Shown here: positions 53,833 through 62,819 of the stretch, one piece after another
Position numbering within the stretch: position 1 is the stretch's first letter
Layout of the letters: the number at the start of each line of letters is the position of its first letter
Source of the DNA: Fibrivirga algicola
Lineage (GTDB): Bacteria; Bacteroidota; Bacteroidia; Cytophagales; Spirosomataceae
Reading direction: 5' to 3'
Assembly (NCBI RefSeq): GCF_011742925.1
Contig: NZ_WAEL01000011.1
Location: 62,001-126,000 of the forward strand
Length of the DNA stretch: 64,000 bases
Position numbers and translations under genes: made by a program
The notes under the pieces: model-generated
The model's input: only the letters and a program-made list of their open reading frames with translations
The model's database searches: none
Told to the model about the DNA's origin: nothing

Positions 53833-54897
53833 TTATTCACCCGCCGGACGTTTGATGTATTCGGCCACGGGCAGCGGCGTCCCAAAGTTGGGCGTGCCGT
53901 CGGTGCGGTAGGTGAAGGGCTGCATCCGGATTGACCGGAAATCGCCGCAACCTTGTCCCGACGCGGCGTTGGCGTGGTAGATGATCCAGTTTTCGGTACC
54001 GTCGACTGACTTAAAAAAGCCGTTATGCCCTACGCCGTAGGTACCACCGCCTGCATTTGGCCCAAAGACAGGTGTAGCCGATTTAGTCCAGCTGGCGGGG
54101 TCAAGCAGGTTCGCCGTTGTGTTGGCCGTTAGCTGGCCCAGGTTATACAAATCAGTGCCGCAGAAGCTGGCCGAATAGACCAGAAACACCTTGTTGCCAT
54201 TGACTAGAAACTCCGGCCCCTCATTGACGCCGAACCCCTGTTTTTCCCAGGAATAGTCGGGAGCCGACACACGTACCCGCGCTCCGGGCGCTACCGTGTA
54301 CGGATTCGTTAGCTGGCAGATATACAGGTATTGCGCGCCACCCAGGTCATTCTCCCAGCCCGACCAGGCAAAATAGAGCTGGTTGTTCAGATTGAGCAGT
54401 GTTCCGTCGATAGCCCACTTGTTTTCGGGCAGGGCCAACTGGCCACGATCTACCCACGTACCGGTAGTTGGGTCGGCAGCTTCGTTTTCCAGCACATACA
54501 TCCGGTGATTTCGGTCCTGCCCATCGTCGGCTGTATAGTAGATGTACCATTTCCCGTTGACGTTGAACAGCTCGGGAGCCCAGATGTTCCGCGAATTAGG
54601 GCCACTGGCGGGGGGTGTCCAGACGGTAACGGGGCGGGACTGATCGAGCCGGCTCATGGTGCTGGTCTTATAAATCCGAAGATTACCGCCGGTTGTGTGC
54701 ATCACATAGTAAAACCCGTCTTTCTGCGCTACCCAGGGGTCGGGACCAACGGGCAAAATCGGATTCCTGAACTTACCAACGGTATCGACCGTCACCACGG
54801 GCGGCGTTGGCGTTACCGGCCCGTTGGTTGTTGATTTACAGCTATACCCACCAACAAAGCAAATCAGGATAAGCGCTGAAAAGAGTGTATTTCTCAT
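53833..54897 (-). CDS. GH43 family glycoside hydrolase (arabinan/xylan-active type)
   Basis: 354 residues from the ATG at 54897. Probable lipoprotein signal (FSALILICFVGGYSCKS). The GH43 five-bladed propeller residues are visible: general base Asp in VGPDPWVAQKDGFYY, pKa-modulating Asp in KWAIDGTLLNLNNQLYFAWS, and acid Glu in VNEGPEFLVNGNKVFLVYSA. This family removes alpha-L-arabinofuranosyl or beta-xylosyl units. It is the last gene of the ECF/FecR/SusC/SusD locus and is separated from susD by a 97-base region occupied by a 39-bp hairpin. Confidence 0.9.
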   Translation of the reverse strand: MRNTLFSALILICFVGGYSCKSTTNGPVTPTPPVVTVDTVGKFRNPILPVGPDPWVAQKDGFYYVMHTTGGNLRIYKTSTMSRLDQSRPVTVWTPPASGPNSRNIWAPELFNVNGKWYIYYTADDGQDRNHRMYVLENEAADPTTGTWVDRGQLALPENKWAIDGTLLNLNNQLYFAWSGWENDLGGAQYLYICQLTNPYTVAPGARVRVSAPDYSWEKQGFGVNEGPEFLVNGNKVFLVYSASFCGTDLYNLGQLTANTTANLLDPASWTKSATPVFGPNAGGGTYGVGHNGFFKSVDGTENWIIYHANAASGQGCGDFRSIRMQPFTYRTDGTPNFGTPLPVAEYIKRPAGE

Positions 54898-54906
54898 AGT
54901 TGGCGT

Positions 54907-55003
54907 AAAGAAGGGTTCCACCTAGAAACGCGGAGCTACAGAGTTATTATTTTCTATTGAAGAAAACTCTGTAGCTCCGCGTTTCTAGGTGGAACCCTTC
55001 TTT
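54907..55003. terminator. 39-bp perfect hairpin between susD and the GH43 gene
   Basis: Arms 54907-54945 and 54965-55003 are exact inverted copies around a 19-base loop; the left arm starts AAAGAAGGGTTCCACCTAGA. It begins two bases after the susD stop and ends nine bases before the GH43 ATG, so it fills the whole intergenic space. Confidence 0.8.
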
Positions 55004-55005
55004 GT

Positions 55006-56535
55006 TTAGTAATTCGGATTTTGAGCCAGGTTGGGGTTCAGGTCGCGATCGATCTGCGGAATGGGCAACACCTCGTGTTTACCAACTACGAAGTTACGGA
55101 AACCAGGGTCGCGTTGCGCCAGGCCTGGGCCCAGATCGCCCCATCGGGCCAGGTCGTTCCAGCGGTGCCCTTCGCCCGACAGTTCGGTAACGCGCTCATG
55201 CTTGAGCTGCGTCAGGAACTGAGCCTGCGATAAGCCCGGACGGGCCACCGTGAGCGTTGGTAAACCTGCCCGCGCACGTACCTGATCTACATAGGCATAC
55301 GCCTGCGCAGTTTTGCCCGTCGCATTCAGCGCTTCGGCATACATGAGCAGCACGTCTGAATACCGGATGTAACGCCAGTTGTTGGGCGAGCGGTAGCCCT
55401 CTTCATTCTTCCAGTGGTCGTTCTGGAACTTCCGGAACCACACCCGCTTGCTGTCGCCGCCGGTACCGTACCGTTGCGCGAACGTCCGTCCATAAATCTG
55501 GGTAAAGGCCGGCCCGCGCACATCCGTCGAGTCGAACAGGAACGATGCTTCCAGACGAGGGTCACGGGCACCAGTAGTGGTTCGTTCGTTGAATTCGTAG
55601 ATCGGCCAGCGGTTCGCTTCACCATCTGACCAACCGACTCCCGACGGGCCAAAAAACTGCGCCACCGACGTGCCATAGTTGTGGTTGGGGTCTTGCGTAT
55701 CATCATCCGTGAACTCGGCGGGGTTCAGCGCAAACTGAATTTCGAATACCGACTCGCGGTTGTTTTCCGACGTAATCAGGAAGTTGTCGCGGTAGGTAGG
55801 CATCAGCGAGTACACGCTTTTCCCCTCCCCGTCGGCCAGCCATTGCAGCGGCACCAGCGCTTCGGTGTATTTACGCTGCTGCATCTGGGCTTTGGCCAGC
55901 AGCGCATACGCCGCGCCTTTGGTAGCCCGGCCCAGATCGGCCGTTCCGTAGGTCGCTGGCAACACCGCCGCTGCCTCGGTCAGGTCTCTCTCGATTTGCG
56001 CCCAGATCTCGGTTTGCGGAGCCGACGTTGGTTTGTCGCCTGCCACCGCAACGCCGGTAATCAGCGGAACGCTACCATACAGCGTAACCAGCTGGTAATA
56101 AAACAGCGCACGCATAAACTTGGCTTCGCCGAGGTACCGATTTTTCAGGGTGGCGTCCATGGTAATACCAGGTACGTTGTTGATGACCTGATTGGCCCGG
56201 TTCACCCCGATGAAATTATCGCGCCAGACCGTGTAGCCAAAATCCAGGTTGGTATCCGTGATCTGAAACTGATCGGCATTATTGGGGATGGGCGCATACG
56301 GACTCTGACTCCGCCCCTCGTCGGACCGGATGATGTAGAAGAACGGCACCCAGCGCGAGGTACCTTCCCGGTGCATGGTGCTATAAATGGCGTTTACCCC
56401 GGCCAGTGCATCAGCGCCCGACTTCCAAAACGACTCAGTCGTGATCTGGTTTGGGTTCACTATATCCAGGTTCTGTCGGCAACCGACCAGCAGCGTTGTT
56501 GCTGCCAGCCCTACGCCAATGAGTATGTTTTTCAT
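55006..56535 (-). CDS. SusD/RagB family lipoprotein of the GH43 locus
   Basis: 509 residues from the ATG at 56535. Lipoprotein signal KNILIGVGLAATTLLVGC. SusD landmarks: the N-terminal QITTESFWKSGADALAGVNA, YLGEAKFMRALFYYQLVTLY, and the C-terminal IRYSDVLLMYAEALNATGKT, LKHERVTELSGEGHRWNDLA, RWGDLGPG, ending LNPNLAQNPNY. It binds the glycan on the surface above SusC. It lies between susC (149 bases upstream, with a hairpin) and the GH43 gene. Confidence 0.93.
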   Translation of the reverse strand: MKNILIGVGLAATTLLVGCRQNLDIVNPNQITTESFWKSGADALAGVNAIYSTMHREGTSRWVPFFYIIRSDEGRSQSPYAPIPNNADQFQITDTNLDFGYTVWRDNFIGVNRANQVINNVPGITMDATLKNRYLGEAKFMRALFYYQLVTLYGSVPLITGVAVAGDKPTSAPQTEIWAQIERDLTEAAAVLPATYGTADLGRATKGAAYALLAKAQMQQRKYTEALVPLQWLADGEGKSVYSLMPTYRDNFLITSENNRESVFEIQFALNPAEFTDDDTQDPNHNYGTSVAQFFGPSGVGWSDGEANRWPIYEFNERTTTGARDPRLEASFLFDSTDVRGPAFTQIYGRTFAQRYGTGGDSKRVWFRKFQNDHWKNEEGYRSPNNWRYIRYSDVLLMYAEALNATGKTAQAYAYVDQVRARAGLPTLTVARPGLSQAQFLTQLKHERVTELSGEGHRWNDLARWGDLGPGLAQRDPGFRNFVVGKHEVLPIPQIDRDLNPNLAQNPNY

Positions 56536-56545
56536 GGTAGTTGTT

Positions 56546-56675
56546 GACCTCACCCCCAGCCCCTCCCCTTAAACAAGGAGAGGGGGGCCTCTTTAGCGTA
56601 GGCTTCGCCAACATGCGGAGCTACACCGAAGCGCCTCCCCTCCCTTGTTTAAGGGGAGGGGCCGGGGGTGGGGTC
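56546..56675. repeat. GC-rich inverted repeat between susC and susD
   Basis: Arms of about 40 bases with a few mismatches; the left begins GACCTCACCCCCAGCCCCTC and both contain CCCCTTAAACAAGG or its complement. It fills the gap between the susC stop (56685) and the susD start (56535). Sequences like this occur dispersed between genes in many Bacteroidota, as far as I recall. Confidence 0.75.
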
Positions 56676-56684
56676 GTTTATAAA

Positions 56685-59600
56685 TTAAAAATCACCAGTG
56701 ATACCGACCGAAATTACCCGTGGTGACGGATAGTGGCCATTATCGACACCCCGCTCCTGAATATTGGCACCTGTCACATCCGGGTCAAGGCCCGTGTACT
56801 TCGTTACTGTGAAAAGGTTTTGTCCACTTACGTACACCCGCGCATTGCGCACCTTCGCGCGGCTTAGCAACGGTGCTGGCAGTGTGTAACCCAGTTCAAT
56901 GTTACGAATCCGGCCGTACGACGCGTTTTCGAGCCAGCGATCGGTGTAGGCCAGGTTGTTGCTCTGAATGCCCAGATCGTCGTTTTGCAGCCCGATTCGC
57001 GGGTCCGATGTGTTGGTATTCGTTGGCGACCAGGGGCTGACATCGCGGCGGAAGTTAGTATTCTGGTAGCCATCAAGGCCAGCCCGCACACTGTTGTACA
57101 CCGTATACCCAAATACGCCAACCAACTGCACATTCAGGCTAAACCCTTTATAGCTGGCATTGCCCTGCAGGCCAGCCTGTAGCGTTGGCCAGGGTGAACC
57201 CACATACTGCCGGTCGTCAACGTTGATCGTACCGTTGCCGTCAGTATCAACGTACCTGATATCACCGGGTTTGGCGTTGGGCTGAATCCGCGTGCCATCA
57301 CGATTAACGTAGGCATCGATCTCACCCTGATTCTGGAAGATACCGGCGGTTTTCAGCACAAACCACTGACCTACTGACTGACCCACCTGCGAACGGGTGT
57401 TACCACTCTGGATATAGTTGATGTTCAGCCCCTGGTTACCTACGTTCTCGATCCGGTTTTTAATCGTTGTGAAGTTGCCCGATACATCCCATTTCACAGC
57501 CTTGCTATTGTCGCGGTACGTCAGCGCTAACTCAACGCCCCGGTTCCGGATCGACGCCGTGTTCACGAACGGATCGCCGCGGAGGTTACCCAGATAGCCC
57601 GGCACCCGCAGGTTCAGAATGGCATCTGTCGAGAGCGAATTATACACGTTGATCTCGGTTGAAATGCGGTTATTCAGGAAGCTGGCCGTCAGCCCGATGT
57701 TTTGCTGGGTACGTTCCTCCCACCGCAAATCGGGGTTAGCCAATTGCGCCTGGTACGCCCCTACGTTGGGGGTTTGGTCGACACCGAAAATGGCGCGGGG
57801 GTTACTGTTGATGAAGGCCGTGTACGGGAACGAACCCAGTGTTGGCACCACAATACCCAGTTTGCCGTACGAGGCGCTCAGTTTCAGATCCGAAATCCAG
57901 CCAACGTTGAAAAACTCTTCCTGACTGATGCGCCAGGCAGCCGCGACCGACGGGAAGAAACCGACCCGATAATTGGCCCCAAACCGCGAGTCCTGATCTA
58001 CCCGGCCCGTCAGGGTAAGCAGATACCGATCGTTATAGGCGTAATTGACCCGGCCGATATAGCCCAGAATCGAATACTTGTCGGGCGTAGCTCCGCCCGA
58101 ATTCGAGACACCCGTAGCCGCATTAATGGTCTCGAAATACTGCCCACCCGATTGCGCCAGATTCGTCCGTGAACCCGACGTTATATCGCGCTGCGTATTC
58201 TGCTGGCTGACACCCAACACGCCATTGATGCTGTGCGCCCCAAACGTGCGGTTGAAATTCAGCGTGTGCTCGAACAGCGTGCTGGTAAACCGTGATCGAT
58301 CTTCACCGATCGAACTAGGCACCGGAGCCGCACTGTATTGATACACACCGATTTTGCGGAGGTTCTGCGTATAGTCGAAGCTGGCTTCCAGACCGGCGTT
58401 AAAGCGATACGTCAGTCCGTCCAGAATCTTGACATCGACAAACGCGTTACCCACGATCTTGGCAAAGTTGCTCTTGTTGGTTACCAGATTCCGGGCCGCT
58501 ACAGGGTTGTAAGCATACGAAATAGCGTCGGGGATCGTACCGATACCGTAGCCTTCGGGGTTCGTGGCGTTAACGTACCTGGGGTCCTGCACCGGAATGA
58601 CGGGCAGCATGTAGGCCATGTCGTAAATGGGATTGATGTAGCCCGGCGGATTCTGAATGTTTGAATTCGTCAGCACCATGTTTTCCCCAACCGTAACCCG
58701 GCCAATCTGGCTGCGAGTGTTTATCCGGGCACTAACCCGGTCGAAGCCTGTTCCCTGCACGTAGCCTTTGTTGTTGAAATAGCTACCCGATACCAGGTAC
58801 GAACTGCTGGCGTTTCCGCCCGACAAGGTCAGGTTATAGTCTTGCAGGTTACCCGTTTGCAACACCTGATCCTGCCAGTTCGTGTTTATCAACTGATTGT
58901 CAGGCACGTTGATGCTACCCGGAATTGGCTGGCCTGAGTTGCGGTACTGATCGCGTTGCAGGGCTGCAAAGCCCTGTGCGTCCGTAACATCCCAGCGGCG
59001 GTATAGACTCTGCGCGCCGTATTTGGCCGAAAACGACACCTTCACCGGCCCTTCTTTGCCCTGTTTCGTAGTGATAATAATAACGCCATTGGCTGCCCGT
59101 GAGCCGTAAATAGCCGCCGCCGATGCATCTTTCAACACCTGAATCGACTCAATATCATTGGTGTTGATCGTCGGATTGGCATCGGCAATCATGCCATCGA
59201 TGATGTAGAGCGGATCGGTATTCAGGAAGCTGGCCACCCCCCGGATCTGGATCGACGAGCCCTGACCGGGCAAACCCGTGTTGCGCACCGTTACCCCCGG
59301 CGACAGACCCTGAATCGATTCTGCGAGGGAGTTGGCGGTTACCCGGTTCGACTGCGTAGGGCTGATTACGTCGGTAGCGCCGGTCAGGTCTTTCTTCCGA
59401 ACAGTTTGGTACCCAATGACTACCACTTCGTTCAGCGTGCGGTCGTCGGGTACCAGCTTCACGTTGATTACCGCCTGGTCACCAATCGTAATATCCTGCG
59501 TGGTGTAACCCACGCTGCTCACCGTCAGCGTAGTTGCATTGTCGCTGGCGTTGATCACGAAATTACCGTCGGCATCGGTGGTGGCGCCGTTTGTGGTCCC

Positions 59601-60140
59601 TTTTTCGATGACGTTGGCCCCCGGTAGTCCGGCGTTATTTTCGTCGGTTATCCGACCCGTAATCCGCTTAACGACCGCCTCACTGACCGGCGCCCCCACC
59701 ACGTCGGCGGTCCCCCGTCCGGAGCGATCCGTGGCTGGATTGGCTAAAGGGGTGGCCGTAACCGGTTTGGGAGCAGGCGCAGCCTGAATGACGAAGAGGT
59801 TGTCTTTGATCTTTCGAAACCGCAATCCCTGTCCCGCCAGCGTATTGATCAGCGTCTGCTCCAGGGTGTTTCCCGTCAGCTCGGCATCGACCAACCGCCC
59901 ATTGATCAGTTGCTCGTCATACGCGAAGTTGACGCCATACTTTCGCTCTATATCTGACAAGGCCTTTTTCAGCGATCGCGTCCGATTCAGGCGAATGTCG
60001 TCGTTCTGTGCGTCGAGGTGCAGCGTAGTGCTCCTGCTCGGCGTGTTGGCCCGTGTCATCATCTGTGCAGCAGCCAGATGAGGCACGCTGTACAGACTAA
60101 GGCCAACCAGCACAGATAAGGTAACGTACCTATTCTTCAT
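56685..60140 (-). CDS. SusC-type TonB receptor with N-terminal STN signalling domain
   Basis: 1151 residues. Signal peptide to about residue 25 (VLVGLSLYSVPHLAAAQ). Then an STN domain (LSDIERKYGVNFAYDEQLIN, LEQTLINTLAGQGLRFRKIK), a proline/alanine linker, a carboxypeptidase-regulatory-like domain (VKRITGRITDENNAGLPGAN), TonB/plug region (LNEVVVIGYQTVRKKDLTGA, SIQIRGVASFLNTDPLYIID) and the barrel ending RVISVGITGDF. The STN domain lets a ligand-bound receptor touch the periplasmic part of FecR, which is encoded just upstream. It pairs with the SusD at 55006. Confidence 0.95.
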   Translation of the reverse strand: MKNRYVTLSVLVGLSLYSVPHLAAAQMMTRANTPSRSTTLHLDAQNDDIRLNRTRSLKKALSDIERKYGVNFAYDEQLINGRLVDAELTGNTLEQTLINTLAGQGLRFRKIKDNLFVIQAAPAPKPVTATPLANPATDRSGRGTADVVGAPVSEAVVKRITGRITDENNAGLPGANVIEKGTTNGATTDADGNFVINASDNATTLTVSSVGYTTQDITIGDQAVINVKLVPDDRTLNEVVVIGYQTVRKKDLTGATDVISPTQSNRVTANSLAESIQGLSPGVTVRNTGLPGQGSSIQIRGVASFLNTDPLYIIDGMIADANPTINTNDIESIQVLKDASAAAIYGSRAANGVIIITTKQGKEGPVKVSFSAKYGAQSLYRRWDVTDAQGFAALQRDQYRNSGQPIPGSINVPDNQLINTNWQDQVLQTGNLQDYNLTLSGGNASSSYLVSGSYFNNKGYVQGTGFDRVSARINTRSQIGRVTVGENMVLTNSNIQNPPGYINPIYDMAYMLPVIPVQDPRYVNATNPEGYGIGTIPDAISYAYNPVAARNLVTNKSNFAKIVGNAFVDVKILDGLTYRFNAGLEASFDYTQNLRKIGVYQYSAAPVPSSIGEDRSRFTSTLFEHTLNFNRTFGAHSINGVLGVSQQNTQRDITSGSRTNLAQSGGQYFETINAATGVSNSGGATPDKYSILGYIGRVNYAYNDRYLLTLTGRVDQDSRFGANYRVGFFPSVAAAWRISQEEFFNVGWISDLKLSASYGKLGIVVPTLGSFPYTAFINSNPRAIFGVDQTPNVGAYQAQLANPDLRWEERTQQNIGLTASFLNNRISTEINVYNSLSTDAILNLRVPGYLGNLRGDPFVNTASIRNRGVELALTYRDNSKAVKWDVSGNFTTIKNRIENVGNQGLNINYIQSGNTRSQVGQSVGQWFVLKTAGIFQNQGEIDAYVNRDGTRIQPNAKPGDIRYVDTDGNGTINVDDRQYVGSPWPTLQAGLQGNASYKGFSLNVQLVGVFGYTVYNSVRAGLDGYQNTNFRRDVSPWSPTNTNTSDPRIGLQNDDLGIQSNNLAYTDRWLENASYGRIRNIELGYTLPAPLLSRAKVRNARVYVSGQNLFTVTKYTGLDPDVTGANIQERGVDNGHYPSPRVISVGITGDF

Positions 60141-60252
60141 GGTTTTGGATGATTAAAATAACGTTGATCAATTCAGTAGAATAAACCAATCAAACAACTC
60201 GATTTGATACAACTGTGCACTAGCGATCGACCAGCCAAAAGCCGCCGACCCG

Positions 60253-61308
60253 TTACTTATTTTTACGGAGATACACGGTACTACTGTCACGCTCGACCGT
60301 CAGATCGAAGGTGGCAGCCAGCGCCAGTAACAGGGTTTCTACGTCCTGACTCGACAGGTTGCCCGTAAACTGCCGGCTAGCCAGGGCTTCGTCATCAAAC
60401 ACCAGCGTTAGGCCGTAGGCATCGCTGAGTTGTTGCCCAACCTGGCGCAGGGGGGTTCTGTCAAACATAAATTGTTTCTGGGTCCAGGCCGTCTGCACAT
60501 CAGGGAGCGTTTGTTGCAGGGCCACCTGCTCAATACCCGGACGAGCCGTGGCTACTTGCCCCGGTTTCAGCTCCAGCACGGTAGCTTTTTTGTTGCCCGG
60601 CCGAATCAACTGCACCTTGCCTTCTACCAGCGTTACGTCGGTCTGGCCCCGGCGTGAGTTTACGTTGAACTGCGTGCCCAACACCTGCACATCCAGACCT
60701 GGCGTGTGGGTTACAAACTTTATCCGCTGCCCGGCCACCGCCTGCCTGGTCACAGTAAAGAAGCCCTCTCCGTCCAGCCATACCTCGCGCGCCTGATTGG
60801 CCGCCCAGTCGTCGCGGTAGGTCAACGTCGAATTGCCGTTTAGCTGTACGGTTGAACCATCGGGCAACACCAGAGTACGCGTCTCGCCAAAGGCAGTATG
60901 CTCTTCATGTCGATGCCGGCTTTCGCGGATATACCAGCCAGTAGCCAACGTACCCAGTAGGCCAGCTACAGCGGCGGCTACTTTCCAGCTTCCGAATCGC
61001 TGCCAAACCGACCGGCTAGCAGCCAACGCCAATACGGGCGTAAACTGCGCTGCATGGGCTTCGTCGAGCAAGGCCCAGATTCGCTCATAACTCGCGTCGG
61101 TGAGGTCGTCGTAGTTGGTACGCAGGTGTAAAAGCAGGGAAGCCGCATCATCAACAACGAGTTGCTTTTCCGGATGGCGCAGCATAAACGTATGCCAGAA
61201 CGACATCGTCGCCTCGTCAGGCTGGAGCACCCACCGACGAAAGGACTCGTCAAGGACAAAATCCCGTAGGGTAAACTGCGAATAGTCGGATGGTAGATCG
61301 TGAGGCAT
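60253..61308 (-). CDS. FecR family anti-sigma factor
   Basis: 351 residues. A cytoplasmic part of about 110 residues (RDFVLDESFRRWVLQPDEAT) is followed by one transmembrane helix (WKVAAAVAGLLGTLATGWYI), the FecR domain (TRTLVLPDGSTVQLNGNSTL, VWLDGEGFFTVTRQAVAGQR, VLGTQFNVNSRRGQTDVTLV) and the C-terminal DUF4974-like part (MFDRTPLRQVGQQLSDAYGL, TLVFDDEAL). It should hold the sigma factor at 61425 and receive the signal from the STN of the SusC at 56685. The sigma gene lies 116 bases upstream, same strand. Confidence 0.94.
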   Translation of the reverse strand: MPHDLPSDYSQFTLRDFVLDESFRRWVLQPDEATMSFWHTFMLRHPEKQLVVDDAASLLLHLRTNYDDLTDASYERIWALLDEAHAAQFTPVLALAASRSVWQRFGSWKVAAAVAGLLGTLATGWYIRESRHRHEEHTAFGETRTLVLPDGSTVQLNGNSTLTYRDDWAANQAREVWLDGEGFFTVTRQAVAGQRIKFVTHTPGLDVQVLGTQFNVNSRRGQTDVTLVEGKVQLIRPGNKKATVLELKPGQVATARPGIEQVALQQTLPDVQTAWTQKQFMFDRTPLRQVGQQLSDAYGLTLVFDDEALASRQFTGNLSSQDVETLLLALAATFDLTVERDSSTVYLRKNK

Positions 61309-61424
61309 TGGCTGGTCCGGTAGTCCGGGCGATTTCTTACAGAAGAAATCACAGCCTCATATTATCCCTCACGAATGCAACTATTTCTCAGGATAAAAAT
61401 AAAGCGCGCACGCATGCATCCACT

Positions 61425-62024
61425 TTACAGCAGAAGTAGCATCAGCACACTGTTGCCCACGCGCTTTTGGAGCGCGGCAATGGCCTTGTAGATGATTTTA
61501 TAGGCCGACGACTGTTCGATATTCATTACCCCTGCAATCTCTTCGTAACTGAGGTTATCGAAGTATTTCAGGAAAAGCGCCTCTTTCTGCCGGGGCGGCA
61601 GGGCGTTCAGTTCAACCAGTAACGCAGCCGATTGCTCAGCCGAGATCTGCGAATCGAGCCAGGTGGGTTCGTAGTGGAACTCTACCTGAAAGTCGAGGGC
61701 ATCGGGGTCTGGATCGAATCGTTGTTCGGCCTGCAACCGCCGCACAATCTCGCGGCGAAGGGAACGCATCAGGTAAAACTTGATGGAGTCGGTCCGGCCC
61801 AACCGGGTGCGGGTTTCCAGGATGGTTAGGAACAGGTCTTGTAGGCAATCTTCGACAAGCTGCCTGTTCTGGGCAATTTTGTAGCCATAGTTATACAGCG
61901 TTTTAGCGTACCGCTCATACATACACGCGTAGGCCTCGCGGTTGCCCGTCAAAAAATCATCCCAGAGTGCAGCGTCGGAAGAGTAGGTGTACACGCTTAA
62001 CAGGTATCTATCAGTGTTGAGCAA
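61425..62024 (-). CDS. ECF RNA polymerase sigma factor
   Basis: 199 residues if the TTG at 62024 is used; a GTG ten codons later is an alternative, and no ATG fits. Region 2: AYACMYERYAKTLYNYGYKI, QNRQLVEDCLQDLFLTI. Region 4: LPPRQKEALFLKYFDNLSYE, EIAGVMNIEQSSAYKIIYKA. This is the Bacteroidota ECF group paired with FecR. It should direct transcription of the downstream susC operon when released. It is first in the PUL gene order. Confidence 0.93.
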   Translation of the reverse strand: MLNTDRYLLSVYTYSSDAALWDDFLTGNREAYACMYERYAKTLYNYGYKIAQNRQLVEDCLQDLFLTILETRTRLGRTDSIKFYLMRSLRREIVRRLQAEQRFDPDPDALDFQVEFHYEPTWLDSQISAEQSAALLVELNALPPRQKEALFLKYFDNLSYEEIAGVMNIEQSSAYKIIYKAIAALQKRVGNSVLMLLLL

Positions 62025-62098
62025 GTCTGTAAAGGTGTAACTATTTCATTACCGAATTGGTCCCGTGTCTCAACAAATAGCTCAAGTATAGAACGTAC

Positions 62099-62647
62099 CT
62101 AGAGGCGCACTGAGACATTCTCCTGTACATGAGCGGGCGTATCGTCCAGCGTTTTCAGGTATTCCTCGCGTTGTTTGAGTTGCAGCTTCAACGCGGCAAT
62201 TTCGGCCGTAAGCCGTTGCCATTCAGCATCCTGCGAGTAATCGTAGGTGACCCGTTTGGTAATCTGAACGCTGGCGGTAGTGTAGCTGATCGTGTTGTTC
62301 CGAACAATCGGATCGTCGGCAAGCTCGTCTGTTTCGCTGAGCGACGTGGCCGAACTCGTTGGCATGGGCAGAAACGTGACGGATGCTTCGGCATCCTCAT
62401 TCAGGGGCGGCACGGTTGGTTGCTGCGTAATGGCCCGAAGTTCCTGCGCCTGGGCGACGCTGTGGTTTTTCAGGCGGGCAATGATCGTTTTGATGTATAC
62501 CTCGTACCGCTTCATCTCCACATAGGTCTTCAGCAGGTCATAGTTGCCGCTGTCAATAATTTGCTGCCCGTGGTCGGATGCCAGACGAACGATGGCGGTT
62601 TTCGAAAGGGTTCGGTCGAGCGTACCGATCGGTTGAATAAGGCCCAT
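62099..62647 (-). CDS. Protein of unknown function with C-terminal coiled coil
   Basis: 182 residues from the ATG at 62647; the frame is open to 62821, but that reaches into the start of the divergent YitT gene. The first half is helical (MGLIQPIGTLDRTLSKTAIV, IIDSGNYDLLKTYVEMKRYE, VYIKTIIARLKNHSVAQAQE), the middle is polar and the end is a coiled coil (WQRLTAEIAALKLQLKQREE). No signal peptide. I do not recognise the family. It lies 74 bases upstream of the ECF sigma start, on the same strand, so cotranscription with the PUL is possible but unproven. Confidence 0.55.
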   Translation of the reverse strand: MGLIQPIGTLDRTLSKTAIVRLASDHGQQIIDSGNYDLLKTYVEMKRYEVYIKTIIARLKNHSVAQAQELRAITQQPTVPPLNEDAEASVTFLPMPTSSATSLSETDELADDPIVRNNTISYTTASVQITKRVTYDYSQDAEWQRLTAEIAALKLQLKQREEYLKTLDDTPAHVQENVSVRL

Positions 62648-62819
62648 ACTGGTGACTATTTTATGCGAGATAAGTATGTCTAATATACGCCGGGAAAGTA
62701 CGACTGCCAAGCCTAATTTCGGTTCATTCGGGCAGCTTGCCAACGATTTATCCCGTATCGCGTTAGTTAAATAGGGGGTTACCAAACCCACTTTATTTTC
62801 AACTAGCTTACTTACTATC

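Noticed and set aside
55681-56547. 288-codon open frame antisense to susD
   Set aside because: Shadow of SusD; composition (His, Arg, Gly, Gln) is typical of reverse-strand reading.
56541-56726. 61-codon open frame over the susC-susD inverted repeat
   Set aside because: It is created by the GC-rich hairpin arms (Pro/Gly/Leu low complexity) and has no coding features.
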